Shown here piece by piece: positions 4,973-12,306 of a stretch of 18,199 nucleotides of DNA. Position 1 is the stretch's first letter, and every line of letters begins with the position of its first letter. The stretch lies in assembly GCA_964584775.1 (NCBI GenBank), contig CAZPBC010000043.1, forward strand, positions 1-18,199, read 5' to 3'. The notes under the pieces were generated by a model. That model was not told where the DNA came from. It was given only the letters and a program-made list of their open reading frames with translations, and searched no databases. Position numbers and translations under genes: made by a program. Source of the stretch: CAZPBC01 sp964584775. GTDB taxonomy: Bacteria > Chlamydiota > Chlamydiia > Chlamydiales > SLFE01.

Positions 4973-6750
4973 ACATCGATTTCCAGAGAGAGTTCTCTTA
5001 AAAGCTCGCTAGGTACTGCGGAGGGGCTGTCGCTCATGAGATCGGTTGCTTTCTGAGTTTTCGGGAAGGCCACCACGTCACGGATGTTCTCCGTTCTCGT
5101 CAAGATCATGATGAGGCGATCGAACCCGAGTGCCGCACCGATATGAGGTGGGGTACCGTAAGAGAGGGCTTCGATAAAGAAGCCAAATCGCTCCTTCACC
5201 TCTTCTTCAGAAATTTTTAGTGTTTTGAAGATCTGTGCCTGTAAATCCCCGTTGTGGATCCTTTGCGATCCTGAGGCGACCTCGTAGCCATTGATCACAA
5301 GATCGTAGCTGAGGGAGCGGACTTGAAGAGGATCGCTTTCGATGAGGTCGAGGTCATCGTAGTGAGGGGAGGTGAAGGGGTGGTGCTCGGTGGTGAGGCA
5401 GTTCTCTTCGTCATCCCATTTGAAAAGAGGAAACTCTGTCACCCACAGGAAGCTCAGCGCATCGGGGTCGATGAGGTTGCGGTCTTTTGCGAGTTTGCGA
5501 CGGAGGTGGTCGAGGGATTGGTTCACACGTTTCGGTTCGTCCGCGACCATGAAGAGGAGATCTCCCTTTTCCATTTCAAATCGCTCAATCAGCGCCTTTT
5601 GTTCATTTTCTGGAAAGAATTTGACGATACTAGAAGAGAGGCCCTCTTCTTGGTATTTCATCCAGGCTAGGCCTTTGACTCCGAGCTGGCCGACGTAGGC
5701 GGTGTATTCATCAATGCCTTTGCGGGAGATGTCAGCGCCTCCTTTTACGCAGATTCCTTTGATGGAGCCGCCGCTTTCTAGGACGTTGAGGAAGACAGAA
5801 AAGCTAGAGTTTTTTGCGATGTCATCGATGCGCTTGAGAGGCATTCCAAAGCGCAGATCGGGTTTATCTGTCCCATAGTTCTCCAGGCACCACTCGAATG
5901 TCTCTTGGCGGAAGGTTTTGGGGATCTCCTGGCTGGAGAAGTCTTTGAAAATTTCATGGCAGAGGTTTTCGATGATGGGAAAGAGATCCTCTACCGTACA
6001 GAAGCTCATCTCCATGTCTACTTGCGTGAACTCAGGCTGTCTGTCGGCTCGTAAATCTTCATCACGAAGGCAAGGAGCAATTTGGAAGTAGCGGTCCATT
6101 CCTGCAACCATCAAGATCTGCTTGAAGATCTGTGGAGATTGGGGAAGGGCATAGAAGGTCCCTGGGTGGATTCTTGAGGGGACAAGGTAGTCCCTAGATC
6201 CTTCGGGTGTGGATTTGCCGAGAAGCGGGGTGGTGATCTCGATAAAGTTCTCTTTGTCGAGAGCTTCACGGATACGCATCATCGCTTTGTGGCGCTCGAC
6301 AAGCTTCTCAGGAATCCCTGGGCGGCGGAGGTCGAGGTAGCGGTACTTGAGGCGGAGCTCTTCGTTGACCTGGATGTGCTCATCGGCGATGGAAAAGGGA
6401 GGGGTTTTTGCTTTGGAGAGAACTTCGATGTGCTCGACGTAGACCTCAATCTCTCCGGTTTTCAAGTTGGGGTTCGCCATGCCTTCAGTACGCGCAGAGA
6501 CCTTTCCTTCGATCGTAATGACATCTTCGCTACGAAGGGACTCGGCAATTTCATGAGCACGCTTTTCTTTAGTGGGGTCGAAGACGACTTGGCTGAGTCC
6601 AAAGCGGTCGCGGAGGTCAATGAAGATCAGCCCACCGTGGTCACGGCGTCTGTGGACCCATCCTGACAAGGTCACTTCACGACCCACGTCTTTTAGGGAG
6701 AGCTCAGAGTTGTTTACTGTTCGTCTAAAGGAGAGTGTTTTTGTTTTCAT
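4969..6750 (-). CDS. aspS: Aspartyl-tRNA synthetase, probably non-discriminating
   Basis: A full-length 593-residue bacterial class II AspRS that charges tRNA(Asp) with aspartate. Domains: anticodon-binding OB fold (about 1-110, WVHRRRDHGGLIFIDLRDR), catalytic core with motif 2 (LRDEDLRADRQPEFTQ, 228-243) and motif 3 (GAALGFDRLIMIL, 538-550), and the bacterial GAD insertion (about 295-425). His38 and Gly90 match the His/Gly pair of AspRSs that also charge tRNA(Asn), as in Pseudomonas aeruginosa, rather than the Leu/Lys of E. coli. The ATG at 6750 overlaps the hisS stop as ATGA, so translation is coupled. The 3' end overlaps the convergent LRR gene by 4 bases, leaving no room for a terminator between them. 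Confidence 0.98.
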   Translation of the reverse strand: MKTKTLSFRRTVNNSELSLKDVGREVTLSGWVHRRRDHGGLIFIDLRDRFGLSQVVFDPTKEKRAHEIAESLRSEDVITIEGKVSARTEGMANPNLKTGEIEVYVEHIEVLSKAKTPPFSIADEHIQVNEELRLKYRYLDLRRPGIPEKLVERHKAMMRIREALDKENFIEITTPLLGKSTPEGSRDYLVPSRIHPGTFYALPQSPQIFKQILMVAGMDRYFQIAPCLRDEDLRADRQPEFTQVDMEMSFCTVEDLFPIIENLCHEIFKDFSSQEIPKTFRQETFEWCLENYGTDKPDLRFGMPLKRIDDIAKNSSFSVFLNVLESGGSIKGICVKGGADISRKGIDEYTAYVGQLGVKGLAWMKYQEEGLSSSIVKFFPENEQKALIERFEMEKGDLLFMVADEPKRVNQSLDHLRRKLAKDRNLIDPDALSFLWVTEFPLFKWDDEENCLTTEHHPFTSPHYDDLDLIESDPLQVRSLSYDLVINGYEVASGSQRIHNGDLQAQIFKTLKISEEEVKERFGFFIEALSYGTPPHIGAALGFDRLIMILTRTENIRDVVAFPKTQKATDLMSDSPSAVPSELLRELSLEIDV

Positions 6751-8204
6751 TCAGTATCTTCTAGTAGCGATCGCATCTTTTCAAGGCGGTCTTGGAATTT
6801 GTTAGTTAAGGATTTCGTTTCGGAGACAGACTCTTGCACTTTTTCAATCAAGATTGATCCATCGCCTTCCCCTTTGTAGGGACGGTCCATCTCACCCCAC
6901 ATTTGCATGAAGGGTTCGCTCTTGTCTGAAATTTGGAGAACACTTGCAAGGGCTTCTAGGTTGACTTCTGTCACCTTTCCGCTCTCCATCTCTTTCAGCT
7001 CTACCACACACTTGTCGAGTTCGTTGTCACCGAGCACGACGACGAATTTCGCGCCAATGTCATTGGCGTAGTTCATTGCTTTACCTAGCTTGCGGCCTGT
7101 GAGGTCCATTTGAGCAGAGACGCCTACAGCACGGATATTATGGATGATTTCAAATCCACGGGTGACTGCCTTTTCTCCCATAGGAATGAGGAAGAGAGTC
7201 GGGCGCTTTTTCTCCGGAATGGTCGCATTTTGTTTGATCATTGCTTGAATGATGCGCTCGATTCCGGCACCAAAGCCGACTGAAGCGAGGTTGGGTCCGC
7301 CAAGATCTTTGAGAAGTCCATCAAAACGTCCACCGCCGCCGAGACTGTTCTGCGCACCGAGGTCATCAGTGACCACTTCAAAAACGGTCTCACAGTAGTA
7401 GTCAAGACCGCGCACAAGAAGAGGGTCAAGAACAAAAGGAACACCCACTTTTTTCAAGAGCGTTTGGACTCTTTCAAAGAAGTAGTAGCTCTCATCGCTT
7501 AAGAAGTCAAACATCGACGGAGCGTTTTGGACGAGTTCGATGTCTTTTTCGTTTTTTGAGTCGAGAATGCGTAGCGGGTTGTCTTTGAAACGGCGCTGGC
7601 TGTCCTCCGATAGGCTGGAGAGGTGGGGTTCAAGGTAACTTTTCAAAGCATCCCGGTATAGGTTGCGGCTCTCTTGGTCGCCGATACTGTTGAGGCGGAC
7701 CGTCATGTTCGAGAGGCCAAGGTTAGAGAGGGAGCTGTAAAGGAGATCGATCACTTCAGCGTCTTGTTCGGCAGTTCGGGTTCCCACGACCTCCACACCA
7801 AACTGGTGGTGCTGGCGGTACCGTCCAGCTTGCGGACGGTCGTAGCGGAACATAGGGGCGAGGTAGAAGAGCTTGTGGAATGATCCTTGGTTCTCAAGGC
7901 TGTTTTCGATAAAGGCGCGCATGATCGGAGCCGTCCCCTCGGGGCGCAGTGCCATATCGCGGTCTCCTTTGTCTTTGAAGTGGTACATCTCTTTTGAGAC
8001 AACATCTGAGTCTTCGCCAGAGGAGCGTACGAAGAGCTTACTGCGCTCAAAAATGGGGGTGCGGATCTCTTGGTAGCCATAGGTCTCTGCGTGTTCACGC
8101 AGTCTTGACTCAACATAAGCCCAAAGGTGAGCTGTACGCCAAGGGTCATTGGGAGAGTCAGGGACAATGTCAAAAAGTCCTGTTGGGGCCTTATACTTGC
8201 TCAT
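6747..8204 (-). CDS. hisS: Histidyl-tRNA synthetase with C-terminal extension
   Basis: A 485-residue class II HisRS. Motif 2 (FRYDRPQAGRYRQHHQFGVE, 119-138), the histidine-binding LVRGLDYY (263-270) and motif 3 (GFGAGIERI, 310-318) are intact; the anticodon-binding domain covers about 333-425. Typical bacterial HisRS ends near residue 420-430. Here about 60 more residues follow (426-485), containing an acidic, Gly-rich stretch and then a probable coiled coil (about 451-482). The ATG at 8204 is preceded by AAAGGA (8212-8217) with a 7-base gap. It lies 52 bp after the FHA gene and is coupled to aspS by a 4-base overlap; the hisS-aspS pairing is conserved in Chlamydia. Confidence 0.97.
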   Translation of the reverse strand: MSKYKAPTGLFDIVPDSPNDPWRTAHLWAYVESRLREHAETYGYQEIRTPIFERSKLFVRSSGEDSDVVSKEMYHFKDKGDRDMALRPEGTAPIMRAFIENSLENQGSFHKLFYLAPMFRYDRPQAGRYRQHHQFGVEVVGTRTAEQDAEVIDLLYSSLSNLGLSNMTVRLNSIGDQESRNLYRDALKSYLEPHLSSLSEDSQRRFKDNPLRILDSKNEKDIELVQNAPSMFDFLSDESYYFFERVQTLLKKVGVPFVLDPLLVRGLDYYCETVFEVVTDDLGAQNSLGGGGRFDGLLKDLGGPNLASVGFGAGIERIIQAMIKQNATIPEKKRPTLFLIPMGEKAVTRGFEIIHNIRAVGVSAQMDLTGRKLGKAMNYANDIGAKFVVVLGDNELDKCVVELKEMESGKVTEVNLEALASVLQISDKSEPFMQMWGEMDRPYKGEGDGSILIEKVQESVSETKSLTNKFQDRLEKMRSLLEDTE

Positions 8205-8256
8205 AAGAGAATCCTTTTTGAAATATAAATATCCAAAGCAGTTTACCAGAGAAGGG

Positions 8257-9960
8257 CTATTGTGTCACTGGTGAGCTCTTCTTTTTTGAACGTAGTAGAG
8301 CATGGAGACCGAGGGAGTCGAGCGCTTGGCGGAATTCTTCCTTTGAAAGGCGGTGGGTGTTGACCACATACTGTTCATAGAGGGTGCTGAGGTGTTTGAC
8401 GATGTTCTTTTGCTCTGCGAGATCGGTCGCTAGGAACTCGGAATAGGTCTCTTGAAATTGATCAGTGAACGTGTAGAGGGGAGCCTGCACCTGCTCACCA
8501 AGAAGCTCTTTTAACTTTTTATCGAGAGGGGCTAAGCCTTTTGACCTCTCATGCATGGCCTCGATGACAGGATCGAAGAGGCGTGCTTTTTCAGGGGGAA
8601 GGCCTGTCTGATTCTGGTCGACTTTCTGAGGGCGCATCTCTCGGAAGTCCTGGTGGAGTTTCAGGAGCTGGGCGCGGTTGTTAGAGTCGGGAGAGAGGTA
8701 GCCTACAATCCACTCCCTCTTGGGGTCCATCTCGAATAGTTTATATTGAAGGTCAGAGGCTTCACTGACTCCTCCCACGCTGTAGAGAACGAGATCCTGT
8801 TCTGAAGCCTCTCCGATGCGGTCGAGGGTTGATTTCACCCCGCCTTCTGTTTCAAAATCTTTGACCAGGAGCGCACTCAGTTTGTAGTAGCGAGGGGCGT
8901 TGTAGAGTTTATTGATCGCTGCTGGCTTGAGTTTGAAGAGTTCCCTAGGGGGAGCAAAACGGTTGGAGGGGTCCTGTCCCGCAAGCCGAAGGAGAGAAAT
9001 CGGTTGTGCTCTGTAGATTTCCCGTTTAATCGAGAGGCTCACTTCGTCAGTGAGCTCATTTTCGGCATGGAGCAAGCGGTTGATTGGTTGGATATCATTG
9101 ATCCGGCGGATGACCATATCGTCCGAGTCTAAAATCAAATAGCTCTCTTGGGCCTTCCAAGTCATGAGCCCGGGGGTAGGCTGAGCGATCAGGATGAAGT
9201 GGCTTCCGGTCTCATTCGTATAGAGACGCATCAGATAGGGGGTGTCTTCAAATCTACCGCTCTGGTCCACATCGAAGTAGGTCTTCGTCGACATCGGTAA
9301 GATTTGATCCAGAATCACTTGGATGAAGTGGGGGTCTGACCAATTTTGGTGACTGGGAGTCAGATGGCTCATCTTGGCGTAGAAGAGAGCAGCGGCGTTG
9401 TCTGCTAATCCTCTTGCTGCAGTGAGCTCGTACTGCCCCTGTTTTTTCGACTCTCGATGTTTATAGATGAATGCACTTCCGATAAAAAAGGAGAGAGCGA
9501 GGAGGGTTAAACTCGCCCAGAAGAGAGTACGCCGTTTTCTTTTGGGAGAGTCTGTACTCGGAGGAGTGGAGCTCTCTGGAGAGGGAGGTTCGAAAAGGGA
9601 CGGTTCTTCAGGGGGAATGGAGGGAGGAGGTTCTGGTTTCTTTTTCAGAACAAAAGACTCTTGGACGAGGTCGTCTACATATTCAATAGAGAGAAGAACG
9701 TCTTTGATTTTAAGAGTGCTTCCCTTTCCAATCAGCCGCTTTCCAAAAGGGAGGTTGTTGCAGAGTGTGGAGGGGTCTTGGGATTGGTTGAAGGCAAAAT
9801 AGTTTCCTTCTTCCTCTTCTATTAGAAGGTGTTCTGGCTCTAGATCTTTGATTTCAAGAGAGATGTCTGCTTGACTTTCAGCTCCACCGACAGTGATTTG
9901 CCGCTTTGTGAAGGAGTACTTCTTTTTCTGTGAACCGTGCTCAACGGTAATGACAATCAT
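8257..9960 (-). CDS. FHA-like single-span membrane protein, T3SS inner-ring topology
   Basis: A 567-residue protein. Residues 1-97 look like a forkhead-associated fold (ITVGGAESQADISLEIKDL, His44, then a beta-rich tail) but lack the Arg and Ser of the phosphothreonine pocket. Residues 107-140 are a Pro/Ser/Glu-rich linker, 141-144 are RKRR, and 146-166 form one transmembrane helix. The remaining 400 residues are soluble; the positive-inside rule puts them in the periplasm. Residues near 357-415 may contain a small alpha/beta (BON/ring-like) module. This cytosolic FHA - helix - periplasmic order is that of the type III secretion ring proteins YscD/CdsD. Chlamydia CdsD (CT664) is longer and lies elsewhere, so this is a relative in architecture only. 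The ATG at 9960 lacks a clear Shine-Dalgarno. It leads a probable FHA-hisS-aspS unit. Confidence 0.85.
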   Translation of the reverse strand: MIVITVEHGSQKKKYSFTKRQITVGGAESQADISLEIKDLEPEHLLIEEEEGNYFAFNQSQDPSTLCNNLPFGKRLIGKGSTLKIKDVLLSIEYVDDLVQESFVLKKKPEPPPSIPPEEPSLFEPPSPESSTPPSTDSPKRKRRTLFWASLTLLALSFFIGSAFIYKHRESKKQGQYELTAARGLADNAAALFYAKMSHLTPSHQNWSDPHFIQVILDQILPMSTKTYFDVDQSGRFEDTPYLMRLYTNETGSHFILIAQPTPGLMTWKAQESYLILDSDDMVIRRINDIQPINRLLHAENELTDEVSLSIKREIYRAQPISLLRLAGQDPSNRFAPPRELFKLKPAAINKLYNAPRYYKLSALLVKDFETEGGVKSTLDRIGEASEQDLVLYSVGGVSEASDLQYKLFEMDPKREWIVGYLSPDSNNRAQLLKLHQDFREMRPQKVDQNQTGLPPEKARLFDPVIEAMHERSKGLAPLDKKLKELLGEQVQAPLYTFTDQFQETYSEFLATDLAEQKNIVKHLSTLYEQYVVNTHRLSKEEFRQALDSLGLHALLRSKKKSSPVTQ

Positions 9961-10057
9961 AACGGTTTGACATGATGACGAATTTTCTTTTCCTTTTCAA
10001 GAGGGTATGCATAATTTTAAATTAAGGTTTATACAATAGATTTTTAAGGAGTTTTAA

Positions 10058-10753
10058 ATGGAATATATCAACAACTTCAGGGGAAATCACCCTGATGCAA
10101 CACCTTTTTCAGGAATTGCTCTCGACAAACTGGCTCGCTCTCCGTATCTATATACTTCGGTTTTTCAAGAAACTGAAGTTAAGACGTTTAGTGATGCTAT
10201 AGACACCATCACTAGCTTAAAACCAGAGCGAGTCAACACATGGGCAGACGTTGCTAAAACGAGCTTGCTGGCAGTGGGACGTTTGGTGGCTTCTCTCTTT
10301 GCGCTCACGATTGCTGCTCCATTTGGAACTGTTTTCCATCTTGGATACGCTGTCTATCTCGCTGTTCAGAACCTTATCCTCCATAAAGATGAGGCTGACA
10401 TCCAGTGGAAAGACCGGGCTGTAGAACACTTGCAAGCTTCTGCAAAGGATTTTCAAGCTGCAGTGACTCTCCTCTTCCTGACTCAGACGTGGTGTCTTGC
10501 TCTGTTCAACCCATTTGCAATTGCTTTTGCAGCGACCCCCTTTAGAACGGCAAGCTATTTCTTAGAAGACTTAACACGAGAGGAGGGCTCGGAACGAAAG
10601 ATGTGTCCTTCACGAACGTCTACACAGTTGTATGGGGATTTGTTGACCAAGTTTGGACTCCGTGTGACCGAACCTGAGAAGGATGTTCCAGTTTCTGCCT
10701 TGTTGAGACTTCAAGGCGAAGTCCATGAAAAGGCCTGTGCTGCGGGCGTTTAA
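10058..10753 (+). CDS. Hydrophobic hypothetical protein, inclusion-membrane-like
   Basis: A 231-residue protein of no family I recognise. It has a polar N-terminus (1-66), a long hydrophobic stretch at 68-108 that splits into two lobes around AAPFG (86-90), a charged amphipathic segment (109-133), a second hydrophobic stretch at 134-162 that also has two lobes, and a polar C-terminus. There is no cleavable signal peptide. Paired hydrophobic lobes of about 40 residues are the hallmark of chlamydial Inc proteins, which are secreted by type III secretion into the inclusion membrane; the assignment here is by shape only. AAGGAG (10046-10051) lies 6 bases before the ATG. It is divergent from the FHA gene and has its own terminator. 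Confidence 0.85.
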   Translation: MEYINNFRGNHPDATPFSGIALDKLARSPYLYTSVFQETEVKTFSDAIDTITSLKPERVNTWADVAKTSLLAVGRLVASLFALTIAAPFGTVFHLGYAVYLAVQNLILHKDEADIQWKDRAVEHLQASAKDFQAAVTLLFLTQTWCLALFNPFAIAFAATPFRTASYFLEDLTREEGSERKMCPSRTSTQLYGDLLTKFGLRVTEPEKDVPVSALLRLQGEVHEKACAAGV

Positions 10754-10768
10754 TTCTATTTTGATCTT

Positions 10769-10813
10769 CCCCTTAATAGTCTAACTCATTGACCCTTAAG
10801 GGGATTTTCTGTT
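10769..10813 (+). terminator. Terminator after the 231-residue hydrophobic protein
   Basis: CCCCTTAA (10769-10776) and TTAAGGGG (10796-10803) form a perfect 8-bp stem with a 19-base loop, followed by ATTTTCTGTTTT. It starts 16 bp after the stop codon. The remaining 10814-10941 holds the uhpC leader; I see two AGGCTAG copies in it and no clear promoter. Confidence 0.6.
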
Positions 10814-10941
10814 TTAGGGTGGAGGGACGTAGTCCTTTATATTTAAGGGCTTAGGATGTATGATGAGGCTAGCTTGGCCATTTTCTGAGATATTCAGGCT
10901 AGGACATAAAAATAGTAATCATTCTTTGACCCTGGGAAATC

Positions 10942-12270
10942 ATGCAGACCGACCTGACCCTCGAAGCGTCCGCAAAAGAGACTGAGCTCGATCAAAAATA
11001 CCGCTACTGGCGTATCCGTATCTTCTATTCTATGTTTGTCGGATATGCGTTCTACTACCTTTCAAGAAAAAGCTTAACAACAGTCATGCCAGTGCTCATC
11101 GCTGACCTGGGGATGAGCAAGGCCTCTCTAGGATTCCTAGGAACGGCTTTCTCTCTGACCTACGGTCTCAGTAAATTTGTGAGCGGCATCATGTCTGACC
11201 GATCAAACCCGCGCTACTTTATGGCTTTTGGGCTGATGATCACCGGGTTTGCAAATATCTTTTTTGGTTTTTCCTCGACAGTCTCTGCCTTTGCTCTTTT
11301 CTGGGGGATCAATGGGTGGTTTCAGGGGTTCGGTTGGCCTCCCTGTGCGAAGCTGCTGACACACTGGTATGCGCAAAGCGAGCGCGGTGCGTGGTGGTCG
11401 ACCTTTAACGTCTCTCATAATGTGGGTGCTTTCGCGACCCCTTACATCGTGACAGTCGTCGTTTGGTACTTAGGTTGGCGTTATGCCATGTATGTTCCTG
11501 GCTTGCTTTGTATTATGATGTCTTTTGTCCTCTTGAACCGACTCCGTAGTACGCCTGAAAGCATGGACCTCCCTTCTGTTGAGAATTGGATCAGCGAAGA
11601 GTCGAAACCTGAGGATACAGAAGTCGATGAAGACCGCAAGTTGTCGACGAAAGAGCTCCTTTTCAACATAGTCCTGAAGAACCCCTATGTCTGGCTCCTG
11701 GCCTTCTCCTACTTTTTTGTCTACTTTGTGCGGACGGCGGTAGGGGAGTGGACAGCACTTTATCTTATTGAGTCTAAGTCTTATACCCTAATGGGTGCGA
11801 ACTCTTGCGTCTCCTTGTTTGAGGTGGGTGGATTTGTAGGATGCCTAGCTGCAGGTTGGGCTTCTGACAAGCTCTTCCGCGCCGAACGGGGGCCGATTCT
11901 TGTGCTATTTAGCATCGGCATGTTGCTCTCCTCGGTGGGTTTCTATATGAACCCTGAAGGCTTCTGGCTCGGCGATTGTATTGCCATGTTTGCGATGGGC
12001 TTTTTTGTCTTTGGTCCCCAGATGATGATTGGAATGGCGGCAGCTGAGTACACGCACATCAACGCTGCAGCGACAGCCACTGGCTTTGTGGGCTGGTTTG
12101 CCTATGCGGGTGCTGCAATCGCAGGCTATCCTTTAGGCCGCATCGCTGAAGACTATGGATGGATCGGTTATAACATCTCTATGGGGGCATGTTGCTTAGT
12201 TGCCCTGCTTCTCATGGTCCCTCTCTGGCGTGTGAAATCAAGAGATGTCCGAGAAAAATTGTTGAAGTAG
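10942..12270 (+). CDS. uhpC: Hexose-phosphate antiporter, OPA family (MFS)
   Basis: A 442-residue major facilitator of the organophosphate:phosphate antiporter family with about 12 transmembrane helices and a hydrophilic central loop (about 203-240). The signature region is WGINGWFQGFGWPPCAKLL (121-139). Arg42 in YYLSRKSL and Arg264 in YFVRTAVGEW sit where GlpT and UhpT carry their two essential substrate-binding arginines. The Chlamydia pneumoniae homologue exchanges glucose-6-phosphate for phosphate, so this protein is expected to import host sugar phosphate across the inner membrane. In E. coli the name uhpC means a sensor; here it is used in the chlamydial sense of a transporter. The start at 10942 has only a weak GGGA upstream. 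dnaE follows after 36 bp, so the two are probably co-transcribed. Confidence 0.93.
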   Translation: MQTDLTLEASAKETELDQKYRYWRIRIFYSMFVGYAFYYLSRKSLTTVMPVLIADLGMSKASLGFLGTAFSLTYGLSKFVSGIMSDRSNPRYFMAFGLMITGFANIFFGFSSTVSAFALFWGINGWFQGFGWPPCAKLLTHWYAQSERGAWWSTFNVSHNVGAFATPYIVTVVVWYLGWRYAMYVPGLLCIMMSFVLLNRLRSTPESMDLPSVENWISEESKPEDTEVDEDRKLSTKELLFNIVLKNPYVWLLAFSYFFVYFVRTAVGEWTALYLIESKSYTLMGANSCVSLFEVGGFVGCLAAGWASDKLFRAERGPILVLFSIGMLLSSVGFYMNPEGFWLGDCIAMFAMGFFVFGPQMMIGMAAAEYTHINAAATATGFVGWFAYAGAAIAGYPLGRIAEDYGWIGYNISMGACCLVALLLMVPLWRVKSRDVREKLLK

Positions 12271-12306
12271 ACAACAGCCCTTTTCTTTGTTATCCTGGGC
12301 CACCTT

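Noticed and set aside
8205..8256. Possible internal promoter before hisS (TATTTATATT-like)
   Set aside because: AT-rich but without a recognisable -35; the short gap fits co-transcription equally well.
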